64,000 nucleotides of DNA, taken from NCBI GenBank assembly GCA_045106675.1, contig JBGCFA010000041.1:1-64000 (forward strand), read 5' to 3'. The first letter of the stretch is position 1; every line of letters begins with the position of its first letter. The position numbers and the translations under genes were made by a program. This DNA comes from JBCAWW01 sp045106675 (GTDB taxonomy: Bacteria; Bacteroidota; Bacteroidia; J057). The notes under the pieces were generated by a model. The model did no database searches. It was not told the DNA's origin and was given only the letters and a program-made list of their open reading frames with translations. Positions 10,497 through 19,278 of this stretch are shown piece by piece.

Positions 10497-11357
10497 ATGC
10501 GCCCACAGTGGCTCAATCCTGCTGCTTATCCATTTAAAGCCTATTGGTTTCCCGCCGCTAGCAAACGCCTCCACTACCTCGATGAAGGGAAGGGGCCTGC
10601 TATCGTAATGTTGCATGGATTGGGGACTTGGTCCTACCTTTTTCGCAATCAGATCAAAGAATTGATGGCCGATCATCGGTGCTTGGTACCAGATTTGCCT
10701 GGACATGGATTTTCGGATTCGAGTCAAAAACCCCTGAACTGGGATAAGGAGCTAGACATGCTTTCCGATTGGATAGAGACTAAGCTACCAGAGCGATTTA
10801 TTCTGATTGGACATGATACGGGGGGACTTTTTGCACAGCATCTTGCGGCCCGCTTCGCGGAACGCTTGGACGCCCTCGTTTTGGTCAATAGTTGGGCTTG
10901 GCCTATAACTGAACAAAAAAACATTCGCCGACAAAGCTTTTGGTATCGCAATGCACTAGGTCGTTGGTGGCAAGCTCGCTCCAATAGTCTCCTCAAAGGC
11001 GCTTTCAGAGACAAAGCCTTACGAGAAGCAAAACCCGACTATCTCGCCCATTTTTCTGACCGAGCCAGTCGAGTCGCTATCGCGGAGCGATTTGCTGCCA
11101 CCAGAAGTAGCGCGGATTTTTTTGCTACTCCAAAGCTCACTCATCATATTCCCACCCTCATATTAGAGGGAGGTCAAGATCGATTTCGCAGTAAAGATTC
11201 AAGCGTTCGCTGGGGCGAAAAAATCCCATACGCGCGCTATCAAAGTTTGGCTCATGCCGGGCATTATCTACCGGAGGAATCAGATCCATTTTTCTTGCAA
11301 CAGCTGAGGACTTTCCTCAAATCCATACATACGCCTTCATCTAATTCACATGCTTGA
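10497..11357 (+). CDS. Alpha/beta hydrolase, Asp-nucleophile type
   Basis: About 286 residues from the ATG at 10497 (a GTG at 10491 is also possible). The oxyanion region reads HGLGTWSYLF and the nucleophile elbow GHDTGG carries Asp rather than Ser, as in haloalkane dehalogenases and epoxide hydrolases. The general-base histidine is in AHAGHYLPEE near the C-terminus. A DLPGHGFS motif is also present. The substrate cannot be read from the sequence. The 3' end overlaps the next gene by 8 bases, indicating translational coupling with an acyltransferase, so a lipid-related role is possible but inferred. Confidence 0.85.
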   Translation: MRPQWLNPAAYPFKAYWFPAASKRLHYLDEGKGPAIVMLHGLGTWSYLFRNQIKELMADHRCLVPDLPGHGFSDSSQKPLNWDKELDMLSDWIETKLPERFILIGHDTGGLFAQHLAARFAERLDALVLVNSWAWPITEQKNIRRQSFWYRNALGRWWQARSNSLLKGAFRDKALREAKPDYLAHFSDRASRVAIAERFAATRSSADFFATPKLTHHIPTLILEGGQDRFRSKDSSVRWGEKIPYARYQSLAHAGHYLPEESDPFFLQQLRTFLKSIHTPSSNSHA

Positions 11358-11931
11358 CGCAATTTTTCGCTGGTGGTTTCGACGCAATGGTTGGAAACTC
11401 ATAATGCCAATGCCCGATGAGACCTACAAAAAAGCGGTAGTCATCGCAGCTCCCCATACGACTTGGTGGGACATCGTCTACACAAGGGTCGCCTTTACCA
11501 CTGCTGGCATCCCAATGAGAATCACAGTCACCGATAAATATGCTTTTTGGCCCATCAAAAAGGGCTTAGAAAGGATGGGAGCAGTTTGGATTGATCGTTC
11601 GGCCCCAGCCAAAGACGGAGGTCGCAAAAGCTACGTCGATATCATGGTGGAGATATTTGAAAAGCACGAAAAAATAGCCGTGGTGGTCACTCCCGAAGGT
11701 TCGCGTTCAAAGAGGACAAAGTGGAAAACGGGATTTTATCATGTGGCTAAAGGTGCAGGTGTACCCATCGGCCTAGGCTATCTTGACTACGCAAAAAAAG
11801 AAGCGGGCATCGCAAAAGTGGTACACCCTAGCGACGATATGGAAGCTGATCTGCGAGAGATCATGGCTTTTTATGCGCCAATTGGGCCAAAACATCCGGA
11901 AGATTTTTCGGTGGATGAGCGCTATGTGTAG
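11350..11931 (+). CDS. PlsC-like acyltransferase
   Basis: 193 residues. Motif I is HTTWWD (the H-x4-D catalytic pair), and EGSRSK corresponds to the EGTRS phosphate-binding motif. A GVPI segment follows in the expected place. This is the short, soluble type of 1-acylglycerol-3-phosphate acyltransferase-like protein common in Bacteroidota, shorter than classical PlsC. It probably transfers an acyl chain in membrane lipid assembly, but the exact acceptor is unknown. The ATG lies inside the end of the preceding hydrolase gene, so the two form a coupled pair. A GCAAGATTTTGC stem-loop begins right after the stop codon. Confidence 0.85.
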   Translation: MLDAIFRWWFRRNGWKLIMPMPDETYKKAVVIAAPHTTWWDIVYTRVAFTTAGIPMRITVTDKYAFWPIKKGLERMGAVWIDRSAPAKDGGRKSYVDIMVEIFEKHEKIAVVVTPEGSRSKRTKWKTGFYHVAKGAGVPIGLGYLDYAKKEAGIAKVVHPSDDMEADLREIMAFYAPIGPKHPEDFSVDERYV

Positions 11932-11953
11932 GCAGCGCAAGATTTTGCGCCGA
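11932..11953 (+). repeat. GCAAGATTTTGC-core stem-loop, copy 2
   Basis: GCGCAAGATTTTGCGC inverted repeat directly after the acyltransferase stop, possibly acting as a 3' end stabiliser or terminator. The opposing coiled-coil gene ends 16 bases further on. Confidence 0.65.
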
Positions 11954-11968
11954 TACGGCATACATAAT

Positions 11969-12841
11969 TCAATACGATTCAAATAAAAACTTTTGACGAC
12001 GTTTGCTGATCGTTTCTAGCTCGGAGGCGATTAGGGTTTCCTTGCTTTGCAGCTGAGTAAGATAGATTTGTGCGTTCCCCTGAAAGGTATCAATGGTCTC
12101 GATCCAAGCGGGCGCCTTTTTGCTAGCGTTGAGTTGTTTTTCAAAGCCTTGTAAAACAGTAGGGTCCAAATCTAGCTCTAAATCAGTGCTCAGGAGTTGA
12201 GTGGCGAGTTGCTGAAGCAGCTCATCAGCATGGTCGAGATAGTAGCTGATCGAACGATGATTATTGGTCCGGCCTGAGGACGTTTGAAGCATGGCTTCCA
12301 ATTTTTGCAGATAATCGATGAGCATGATGAAATCTGCCACTAGTTTCTCTACCGATCGGGCGTGCGCCTGAACGGATTGCTCCTTTGCCACCATCCCTTG
12401 GTAAACATCATGGGTAGGCGAGTCCATCAAAAGTTTATGTTTGGTGGCAAGTAAGTCTTCGAGTGGCGTATCCAATTTGCCCAAATACTGCTGCTTGGCT
12501 TGGAGGGTTTTGACTTGCTCCTCGACTTGGGCGATAAGGCTGATGAGATTTTGCCGCTCATCGCGAACGATTTCCCATTCTTTTTGCTCTTTTTTGAGCG
12601 CAACATCTTCCGATTCAGTCAGCTTGAGACTCATCCAAAACTCCCGCCACCGAGACTCCGTCAACTCTTTTACATCATCCCACTCCTTGGCTAAAGCTTG
12701 ATCCAAATACTTGAGGTTTTCATGATGGGAAGCCAATTGATGCTGGAGAGCGGAGATATTTTGCTCCAGTGCATATTGTTGCCGGACCTCGCGTTGGTAA
12801 GGTTTGAGGGCTTGGTTGATTTCGTTTAGGCTAAGGCTCAT
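11969..12841 (-). CDS. Coiled-coil protein, paralogue C
   Basis: Not recognised as a named family. The ATG at 12841 was chosen because the protein then begins with the same motif as its paralogues (LNEINQALKPYQRE) and starts one base past the upstream gene's stop; a longer frame to 12916 would overlap that gene. About 290 residues, largely helical, with heptad-like stretches, no signal peptide and no membrane segment. Motifs shared with paralogues A and B: an FW pair near residue 70, KEWE followed by ERQ, and a D-x-PLEDLLATK segment near residue 130. It is third in a minus-strand tandem of homologous genes and probably on the same transcript. The function is unknown; a structural or scaffold role is only inference from the coiled coils. 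Confidence 0.75.
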   Translation of the reverse strand: MSLSLNEINQALKPYQREVRQQYALEQNISALQHQLASHHENLKYLDQALAKEWDDVKELTESRWREFWMSLKLTESEDVALKKEQKEWEIVRDERQNLISLIAQVEEQVKTLQAKQQYLGKLDTPLEDLLATKHKLLMDSPTHDVYQGMVAKEQSVQAHARSVEKLVADFIMLIDYLQKLEAMLQTSSGRTNNHRSISYYLDHADELLQQLATQLLSTDLELDLDPTVLQGFEKQLNASKKAPAWIETIDTFQGNAQIYLTQLQSKETLIASELETISKRRQKFLFESY

Positions 12842-12842
12842 A

Positions 12843-13739
12843 TTAGGATATCGTCCAAAGTAAATCAGTTCTTGCTTGGATGTTTTTTTGGCGTAGCTGG
12901 ACAAAGTGTTTGTCACGCTTGGTGGTCGCTTTTTGCAATTCTTGGCAATAACGGCGGTATTTCGCTACGATTTCGGTTCTCTCGGTAGGCGTTTGCGCTT
13001 TTTGGAAGTGTTGCGCGAAGCGGGCCATCTCACGGATCTCGAAAGGAAGTTCCAATCTCAACATCTTCTTGGTTCCCTGTAAATGTAAGCCCAAAACTTT
13101 GAGCTGAGGTTGGGTGATGGACACTAAATAGTGATAGAGTTTTTGCTGGGACTCTGAAGCTTGGCCGGGTCGATGATTGCCGCGGATTTGATTGTACAAT
13201 TGGTCGAGACTACGCAAAGTCGGCCCAGCAGTATGGTAGATAGCGGTAAGTTTTTCGCGGGCGATCCTGAGTTTGCGATACTCCTTGACCAATTGATTGT
13301 ACTTAGGATGAGGCGGCGCCTTGAGGAGTTGAGTGGCCTTGAGCTTGAGCAATTCTTGCAGAGGAAGCTCGATATCTTGAACCGAACTGAGATGATGCTT
13401 GATCTCTTTGCGTTCGTTTTCGGCTTTCTCGATTTCTTTGATCAGTTTTTGGCGTTCGCCACGGGCGGTCTCCCAATCTGCCAACTCTTTTTCTAGCTTA
13501 CGATCTTGCTCTCCGGTCAAGCCCAACCAAAAACGATTCCAACCAGGCTTTTTAACGGCTTCGACCTCGGCCCATTCTTTGGCGACATGATCATCTAGCA
13601 CCTGCAAGGCATAGCGCAAGGAGCCTAATATCACCTCAATGTCCTCCAACTCAGCCTCCCAATCGGTTTTGAGTTCTTTTTCGCGCTTATAGGGTTTCAG
13701 CGCTTCATTGATTTCGGCAAGGCTAAGTGGCTTGTCCAT
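12843..13739 (-). CDS. Coiled-coil protein, paralogue B
   Basis: 298 residues, cytoplasmic, predominantly helical. It begins MDKPLSLAEINEALKPYKRE, matching the N-termini of paralogues A and C. A long coiled coil follows with RFWLGLTGE, DWETARGERQKL and IELPLQELLKLK, each aligned with the corresponding block of paralogues A and C. The gene starts 4 bases after the stop of paralogue A and ends 1 base before the start of paralogue C, so the three are a tight operon of tandem duplicates. Sequence identity is modest outside the shared blocks, which suggests old duplication and divergence. No enzymatic motif was seen. Confidence 0.78.
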   Translation of the reverse strand: MDKPLSLAEINEALKPYKREKELKTDWEAELEDIEVILGSLRYALQVLDDHVAKEWAEVEAVKKPGWNRFWLGLTGEQDRKLEKELADWETARGERQKLIKEIEKAENERKEIKHHLSSVQDIELPLQELLKLKATQLLKAPPHPKYNQLVKEYRKLRIAREKLTAIYHTAGPTLRSLDQLYNQIRGNHRPGQASESQQKLYHYLVSITQPQLKVLGLHLQGTKKMLRLELPFEIREMARFAQHFQKAQTPTERTEIVAKYRRYCQELQKATTKRDKHFVQLRQKNIQARTDLLWTIS

Positions 13740-13743
13740 TTAT

Positions 13744-14631
13744 TTAGAGATTCAGCAGGAGTTTTTGTAGTTGTTGTTTGGCGGCTTTGGTTTCGATCTG
13801 CATTTGGGTCTGGAGTACTTTGGCTTGGGTATCGGTTTTTTTGACATCTGCCAAAAGCTCTTTGAGCCAATCAACTAGCTCGGTCAGTTCGACCGTTTTT
13901 GCTCGCCCCACAAAGTTGCTAAAGTATCCCCCGTGAAAAGGTAGTCTTCGATCAGCAGTTTTGTGATAGAGATCCATGCTCCGAATGAGACTATCAAATC
14001 GCTTTTCTATGCTCTCAAAAGTTGCGCCATAAGTTTTAAATATATTTTTCTTTTGTGCCTCAAAAAATAGAGCCTTAGCCTCCATAGCTTTATGCAGACG
14101 GCTTAGCTCGTAAATGAGCCCTGGCAATGGCACCAAGATACCCCCCAAACCGAGTTCGTGGAGCTTAAATTGATTGATTTCGGTTTCTAGCTTATCGAGA
14201 GGATTAGTTTGCGCCTTGCGGAACGCTTGTCTCTTGAGGTAGAGTAGGTCTTCGATAGGTTTATCAATGTTGCCTAATTGAGCTTTGCGAGCCTGCAAAA
14301 ACTGTAGTCGCTCCTCAATTTCCGCCAATTGGCCGGCTAGCTTTTCGCGTTCGCCTAGGGCGGCCTCCCACTCAAGGTACTCAGCTGCGAGTGCCTCTTC
14401 ATGCTCTCCTTTGGCAGTCTTCCAAAAGCGGTAGATACCCGTTCGTTCTAAGCGATCTACATCAGCGCGTTCGCTGGCAATCTGCTGATCTAAGGCTGTT
14501 ATCTGCTGCTTGAGTGCTTTTTCTTTTTGCTCAAATTCTTCGATCAAGATATCCCAATTCATGCGGGCAGCTAGCTCTTTGCTAAAAGGAGCGAGGGCTT
14601 CGTTGATCTGGTCTAGGGAAAGTTCGGACAT
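13744..14631 (-). CDS. Coiled-coil protein, paralogue A
   Basis: 295 residues, first gene of the tandem. It begins MSELSLDQINEALAPFSKE. The coiled coil carries ERADVDRL, YRFWKTAKGE, EWEAALGEREKL and LGNIDKPIEDLLYLK, the clearest versions of the family blocks. The middle has a short less charged stretch (LGGILVPLPGLIYEL) that could be a hydrophobic helix but is short for a membrane span. The gene is divergent from the lectin-like T9SS gene across 122 bases. The ERADVDRL block also appears in paralogue D (EKADVDRL), which ties the distant fourth gene to this family. Confidence 0.78.
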   Translation of the reverse strand: MSELSLDQINEALAPFSKELAARMNWDILIEEFEQKEKALKQQITALDQQIASERADVDRLERTGIYRFWKTAKGEHEEALAAEYLEWEAALGEREKLAGQLAEIEERLQFLQARKAQLGNIDKPIEDLLYLKRQAFRKAQTNPLDKLETEINQFKLHELGLGGILVPLPGLIYELSRLHKAMEAKALFFEAQKKNIFKTYGATFESIEKRFDSLIRSMDLYHKTADRRLPFHGGYFSNFVGRAKTVELTELVDWLKELLADVKKTDTQAKVLQTQMQIETKAAKQQLQKLLLNL

Positions 14632-14753
14632 TTGCAGTAGGATGAAGGTTACAATTTAGTATCCTAAGAGGAGAAATTTGTAATGTGTCGTGCTGAGTTG
14701 TTTCCTTTGCCTCATTTTTGTATTCTGCTATTTCATTCCTAGCGATACTTACT

Positions 14754-17621
14754 ATGCGGCATACGATACTCCTTTGTCTCTGCTCATGTTTTCCCTTTTT
14801 GCTTCAAGCCCAGTTTCAAACCAACGGCAATGCTTCGGCCAATGGCGCAAATTGCTACATCATCACTCCGGCCCAAAACAGTCAATCTGGCTCAGTTTGG
14901 TACAACAATACGATTGACCTAAGTCAGTCATTTGAGCTCTATACGACGGTTTTTTTGGGTTGCAACAATAGTGGCGCAGATGGCATAACCTTTAGTTTTC
15001 AGTCTGTCAGCACCAATGTCGGCTCTGTTGGCGGCGGCATGGGCTATTCGGGTATTAGTCCTTCTATTGCGGTCGAGTTTGACACCTACCAAAACAGCAA
15101 TTTTGGAGATCCGACCTATGATCATACTGCCATCATTAGTCAGGGCTCAGTCAACCATAACGCTGCCAGTAATCTGGTCGGACCCGTCGGTATTTTGCCT
15201 TCTCTCGCCAATGTAGAAGATTGCCAATGGCACGATCTGCACATTAGCTGGAATCCCGTGGGAGATACTTTGCGGGTATATTTTGACTGCAATCTGCGTT
15301 TGACCTACATAGGCGATATCGTTACCAATATTTTCAACGGCGACCCCAATGTATTTTGGGGCTTTACCGCAGGTACAGGTTCCCTGAACAACAGCCATCA
15401 GTTTTGCTACTCTTATATCTCTTATGGAGTCAATTCGACTATTTGTCAGGGGGATTCGGTCCAACTCAATGTTGGAGGCGGCACCACTTATAATTGGAGT
15501 CCAGTAGCGGGGCTGAGCGATCCGACCAGTCCGACTCCGATGGCTTCGCCGAACGTTACCACTAATTATGCCTGTACGATCATAGACAACTGTGGTTTTC
15601 AGCGCACAGAGACTTTTCAAGTTACCATCAATGATACGATAGAAAACTTCACCCTGGGCCTCGACACCACCCTCTGCAATGGCCAAACACTCTTGCTCGA
15701 TGCGACCCAAAGTGGCGTCGATTATCTCTGGCAAGACAATAGTACAGATTCAGTCCTGACAGCTGGCGGGGCAGGTTGGTATTGGGTTGAGCTGCAAACC
15801 GGATGCGATACGGCTAGGGATTCGGTGGAGATTTTCAATGAGCTTACTCCATTGGTCAATTTGGGTCCAGATCAGATCGTTTGCGATGGCGATACCATTC
15901 CACTTGACGTTAGCGCAGCCAATGCCAATACTTATCTCTGGCAGGATGGCGACAACAATCCAATCTACGCAATCACTTCGCCCGGCCTCTACTGGGTAGA
16001 ACTCGAAAATATATGTGGAGATATACGGGATAGTCTTCAGATTGATTATCTGCCGATCTTTAGTCCGCCTGATCTCGGAGCAGATACTTTGCTTTGCGAC
16101 AATGCGAGCTTATTGCTCAGCGTCAGTTATCCCAACGCCAACTATCTCTGGTCCACTAACACGACCAGTAGCAATGTACTTGCCAATGCGCCTGGCACTT
16201 ACTGGGTACAGATCACCAACCAATGCAGCGATGTGCGAGACAGTATTATTATTACCAATGAGCAAAGCCCGCAAGTCAGTCTAGGCCTTGACTCTACACT
16301 TTGTGATGGGCAAACGCTTTCGCTGGATGCGACTTGGACGGCAGGCACTTCTTATCACTGGCAAGACGGATCGCCCGCAGCTACCTTTGTGGTCAATACG
16401 GCTGGTACCTACTGGATCGAACTAGAAAACGCTTGCGGTGATGCTGCCGATACGCTCGAAATTGCTTACCTCTCCCCGCCTCCCTCTTTTAATCTAGGAC
16501 AAGATGAATTGCTTTGCGAAGGGGATTCTCGCGTTCTCGGCACGAGTCTCAGCGGCTATCAATATCTCTGGTCTGATGCATCGACCGATAGTAGTTTGAC
16601 TGTGGGTTCACCCGGTGGACTTTATTGGTTGCAGCTCACAAATCGTTGCGGAAGCAGTAGAGATAGTGCGGCATTTGCCTATACAGAAGCTCCAAATATC
16701 TCTCTCGGGCCAGACGAAACGCTCTGTGATGGAGATACTCGTTTCCTAGACGCCACTTGGCCCAACGCGACTTACCTTTGGGACAACGGTACTCAAGGCC
16801 CTACGCGAAACGTTACGACCTCTGGCATTTATATGGTACAAGTCAACAATCTTTGTGGAGTGGCACAGGGCATCGTCGCCTATGATTATTTGCCAGTTCC
16901 AAAGAACTTTGGATTCGGATTTGGAAACAGTCAGCGACTTTGTCGTGGTGATAGCCTTTTGTTGGTGCAAGATCAGGGCGAAGCCTTCACTTATCGTTGG
17001 CAAGACGGCAGTGCCGAACGCTCCTTCCTGGTACAAAGTCCCGGCCGATACTCTCTCCTCATCAGCAATGAATGTGGCCAAGCGTTCGATCAAATCGATA
17101 TCACTTATCTAGCCCCTCCATCAGTCGATCTTGGCAATGATACGGTCGTTTGTACTGACAGAGCCAAATTTATCACCCTAGACGCTAGTGTCCCGCAAGA
17201 GGCGAATTATCTCTGGCAGGATGGTAGTACGGAATCGTTTTTTCAAGTGGAGCAGCCGGGTGCTTATGTCGTGAATCTAGAAAATGATTGTGGTACGGCT
17301 GCTGATAGTATCCTAGTCGAACCGACACGCTGTTTTTGTGCAATCCATGCGCCTACTGCTTTTACGCCCAATGAAGATGGCTTGAATGAGCAGTTTCGAC
17401 TGTTTTATGACTGCCAGATTGTGAGCGGCACATTGAGAGTATACAATCGTTGGGGACAGGAGGTCTTTGCCACTCAGAATCCCGACGAAGTATGGGACGG
17501 TACTTTCTTAGGCAAAAAATGCGCAGAAGGCGTCTATGTCTGGGCCTTTGAATTTGACTATACTGAGGCTGACCGTGTACGTCCTTGGATAGAGACCGGA
17601 ACGGTCAGTTTGATACGGTAA
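14754..17621 (+). CDS. Lectin-like T9SS type B surface protein
   Basis: About 955 residues from the ATG at 14754; a TTG at 14718 would only extend the signal peptide (MRHTILLCLCSCFPFLLQAQ). Residues about 20-235 resemble a legume/L-type lectin fold: FQTNGNAS, then SGADGITFSFQ, IAVEFDTYQN and WHDLHISWNP are the typical strand blocks of bacterial lectin domains. Nine Ig-like repeats of about 75-85 residues follow, with LGxDxxLCxGxxxxLDA starts and YLWQDGS cores. The tail (APTAFTPNEDGLNEQF to VSLIR) is a type B sorting domain. It is probably a carbohydrate-binding cell-surface adhesin; the ligand is unknown. It lies between coiled-coil paralogues A and D on the opposite strand. Confidence 0.88.
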   Translation: MRHTILLCLCSCFPFLLQAQFQTNGNASANGANCYIITPAQNSQSGSVWYNNTIDLSQSFELYTTVFLGCNNSGADGITFSFQSVSTNVGSVGGGMGYSGISPSIAVEFDTYQNSNFGDPTYDHTAIISQGSVNHNAASNLVGPVGILPSLANVEDCQWHDLHISWNPVGDTLRVYFDCNLRLTYIGDIVTNIFNGDPNVFWGFTAGTGSLNNSHQFCYSYISYGVNSTICQGDSVQLNVGGGTTYNWSPVAGLSDPTSPTPMASPNVTTNYACTIIDNCGFQRTETFQVTINDTIENFTLGLDTTLCNGQTLLLDATQSGVDYLWQDNSTDSVLTAGGAGWYWVELQTGCDTARDSVEIFNELTPLVNLGPDQIVCDGDTIPLDVSAANANTYLWQDGDNNPIYAITSPGLYWVELENICGDIRDSLQIDYLPIFSPPDLGADTLLCDNASLLLSVSYPNANYLWSTNTTSSNVLANAPGTYWVQITNQCSDVRDSIIITNEQSPQVSLGLDSTLCDGQTLSLDATWTAGTSYHWQDGSPAATFVVNTAGTYWIELENACGDAADTLEIAYLSPPPSFNLGQDELLCEGDSRVLGTSLSGYQYLWSDASTDSSLTVGSPGGLYWLQLTNRCGSSRDSAAFAYTEAPNISLGPDETLCDGDTRFLDATWPNATYLWDNGTQGPTRNVTTSGIYMVQVNNLCGVAQGIVAYDYLPVPKNFGFGFGNSQRLCRGDSLLLVQDQGEAFTYRWQDGSAERSFLVQSPGRYSLLISNECGQAFDQIDITYLAPPSVDLGNDTVVCTDRAKFITLDASVPQEANYLWQDGSTESFFQVEQPGAYVVNLENDCGTAADSILVEPTRCFCAIHAPTAFTPNEDGLNEQFRLFYDCQIVSGTLRVYNRWGQEVFATQNPDEVWDGTFLGKKCAEGVYVWAFEFDYTEADRVRPWIETGTVSLIR

Positions 17622-17671
17622 AATTGAATTACATCTTGCAATTTGTGGCGACACAAAATTGCACAATGTGT

Positions 17672-17732
17672 GGCGGCGTAAGATTTTACGCCGCTACTGG
17701 GATTGCTACATTTTACAATTTTACGCCGCTAC
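17672..17732 (+). repeat. GCAAGATTTTGC-family stem-loop, copy 3 plus partial copies
   Basis: GGCGTAAGATTTTACGCC is a compensated variant (both arms changed C to T / G to A) of the stem-loop seen after other plus-strand genes, which shows that pairing is kept. A partial copy (TTTTACGCCGCTACGAG) follows and runs into the last codons of the opposing coiled-coil gene. Confidence 0.7.
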
Positions 17733-18691
17733 GAGATTGTTTCGATCAATTGTTGTTTGCTGGCTTTGGCTTGCTCGATTTTTTGTTGGGTGGGTGTCAT
17801 TTCTTCAGTGAGGAATTGCATGATTTTATCCAAGGCCCACCTCAGCTTATAGAGTTGATTCCGAGCGGTATTGATTCTTCTTTCCCAATAAGGCTCTTCA
17901 AAAAGGGTAGCAAAGGCGCGCTTGATCATTGGCATCTTCTTGTAGGGAGATTGCTCAACGACAAAATCACGATGTAGTGTCATAAATATTTGGAAGGAAT
18001 GAGTGCCACATATTCCTAAACGTTCCTCAACATCTCGGACTTCTTTGCAAAACTGATTGGCTGCAACTTGGGCACGAGGCAGATATCCCAAAATAAGGTT
18101 GAAGAGCTTTTCTACATTATCAGGCAAATATTCACTATTGTAATGATTTTCCAGCTTTTTACTCATCCTCTCCAATAAGTGGCTTAAGTGTTCGCCGGCG
18201 GCGATAGCCTCTTGTAGTTCCTTGTGATCGATCTTGAGATTTTCCAGCTTTTCGATCAGATTGAGATAAGAATCTCCCCCTTCTCGTCTGAGTAGACGCT
18301 CCTTCATTTTGACCAGTGTGGCATACTCCTCTTCGATCGGACCGATGTGAGCGATACGTTGATGGATCTGCCGTTCTTCGATCTCGATATCAGAAAGCAT
18401 AGTGAGGCCCTGATTTCGATGCTCAAGGACAGTTTCGTACTCTTGGACTTCTTTATCGTATTGAGCTTCTTGGCGATCGTTGGGGGTAAGCAAACGTATT
18501 TTTTGCAGCTTATTGAGACGATCTACATCTGCTTTTTCTTCGGCAAGGCGCGTTTTGATAAACACCATCCTTTCTTCAATGGAAGTACGGTCTAGTGCCA
18601 ATTGAGCGAGGCGACGGTTTAGCTTATCTAACTCTCTTTTTTCTTGGATATAAACGGCTAACTGCTCATTTACTTGTGTGATTTCATCCAT
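17729..18691 (-). CDS. Coiled-coil protein, paralogue D
   Basis: About 320 residues from the ATG at 18691, chosen because MDEITQVNEQLAVYIQE aligns with the LSL-x-x-INEAL-x-PY start of paralogues A-C; a longer frame to 18727 adds 12 residues. It carries the family ADVDRL block and an E-Y-x5-EHRNQGL block in the place of EWE-x5-ERQKL, but lacks the FW pair. It ends with AKASKQQLIETIS, resembling the C-termini of A and B. Cytoplasmic, coiled coil, no known domain. It stands alone downstream of the lectin gene (convergent) and is divergent from a PadR regulator. It is the most diverged member of the four-gene family. Confidence 0.72.
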   Translation of the reverse strand: MDEITQVNEQLAVYIQEKRELDKLNRRLAQLALDRTSIEERMVFIKTRLAEEKADVDRLNKLQKIRLLTPNDRQEAQYDKEVQEYETVLEHRNQGLTMLSDIEIEERQIHQRIAHIGPIEEEYATLVKMKERLLRREGGDSYLNLIEKLENLKIDHKELQEAIAAGEHLSHLLERMSKKLENHYNSEYLPDNVEKLFNLILGYLPRAQVAANQFCKEVRDVEERLGICGTHSFQIFMTLHRDFVVEQSPYKKMPMIKRAFATLFEEPYWERRINTARNQLYKLRWALDKIMQFLTEEMTPTQQKIEQAKASKQQLIETIS

Positions 18692-18766
18692 GGCTGTGAG
18701 GAGGTTGGGTGCTTTTTTTATACGCAAAAAAGTATGCTACTGTTTTGCAAGTCATTGAATTTCAAA

Positions 18767-18858
18767 CGTTCCGCGAAGCGGGGAGGGAAAAGAAAGGCAT
18801 CGAATAAAAATTCATAAGCAGCTAAAGCTATAAAGTAAGCGTTCTGCTCCGCAGAACG
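18767..18858. repeat. Two copies of the dispersed GCGTTCYGCGAAGC palindrome
   Basis: Copy at 18767-18782 (CGTTCCGCGAAGCGGG) and a perfect stem-loop at 18840-18858 (CGTTCTGC, 3-base loop, GCAGAACG). They lie in the divergent intergenic region between coiled-coil paralogue D and the PadR regulator. Confidence 0.75.
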
Positions 18859-18887
18859 ACAGAAATCATCAAAAAGTAACAAGCAAC

Positions 18888-18929
18888 TTGATTTGCATTG
18901 AAGTTCTATGTATGTTTGAAGCATAGAAC
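18888..18929 (+). promoter_or_regulatory. PadR promoter with operator enclosing the -7 element
   Basis: A TTG at 18888-18890, 20 bases of spacer, then TATGTTTG at 18911-18918 fit the Bacteroidota -33/-7 promoter. An inverted repeat GTTCTATG (18903-18910) / CATAGAAC (18922-18929) brackets that -7 element exactly. A repressor bound there would block RNA polymerase, so autorepression by the downstream PadR protein is the natural reading (inference). Confidence 0.65.
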
Positions 18930-18933
18930 ATCA

Positions 18934-19278
18934 ATGTATCATATGCTATCCAAAGATCTTATTGCAGCATCTACCATCCCGATCATCCTTTCATTGCTCA
19001 AAAAGGGAGATAATTATGGTTATCAATTGATCAAAGAGGTGCAAAAAATCTCCGAAGGCGCCCTCCAATGGAAGGAAGGCTCGCTCTATCCGGTCCTGAT
19101 CAAGATGGAAAAAAGGGGGCTAATCACCTCTTATGTCAAAAAAGAGGAAGGCCGAAACAGGAAGTATTATTCACTTAACGAAACAGGCCAATCTGCCCTC
19201 ACTCAACTACAAAAGGAGTGGGAACTAGTAAACATCACATTAAACAATCTATGGAACAATCAGCCGAGTTTGACTTAG
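18934..19278 (+). CDS. PadR-family transcriptional regulator
   Basis: 114 residues from ATG 18934; ATG 18943 is equally possible given the expected transcription start near 18924. Typical PadR winged helix: KDLIAASTIPIILSLL, then NYGYQLIKEV, EGSLYPVLIKMEKRGLI and RKYYSLNETG. Upstream starts would lie within the operator and are disfavoured. These small repressors commonly control an adjacent membrane-protein gene, and here the next gene overlaps by 28 bases. The operator palindrome lies just upstream. The inducing signal is unknown. Confidence 0.9.
   Translation: MYHMLSKDLIAASTIPIILSLLKKGDNYGYQLIKEVQKISEGALQWKEGSLYPVLIKMEKRGLITSYVKKEEGRNRKYYSLNETGQSALTQLQKEWELVNITLNNLWNNQPSLT

Noticed and set aside
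15147..15734. 195-codon minus-strand frame inside the lectin-like gene
   Set aside because: Antisense shadow of the lectin domain and first Ig-like repeat.
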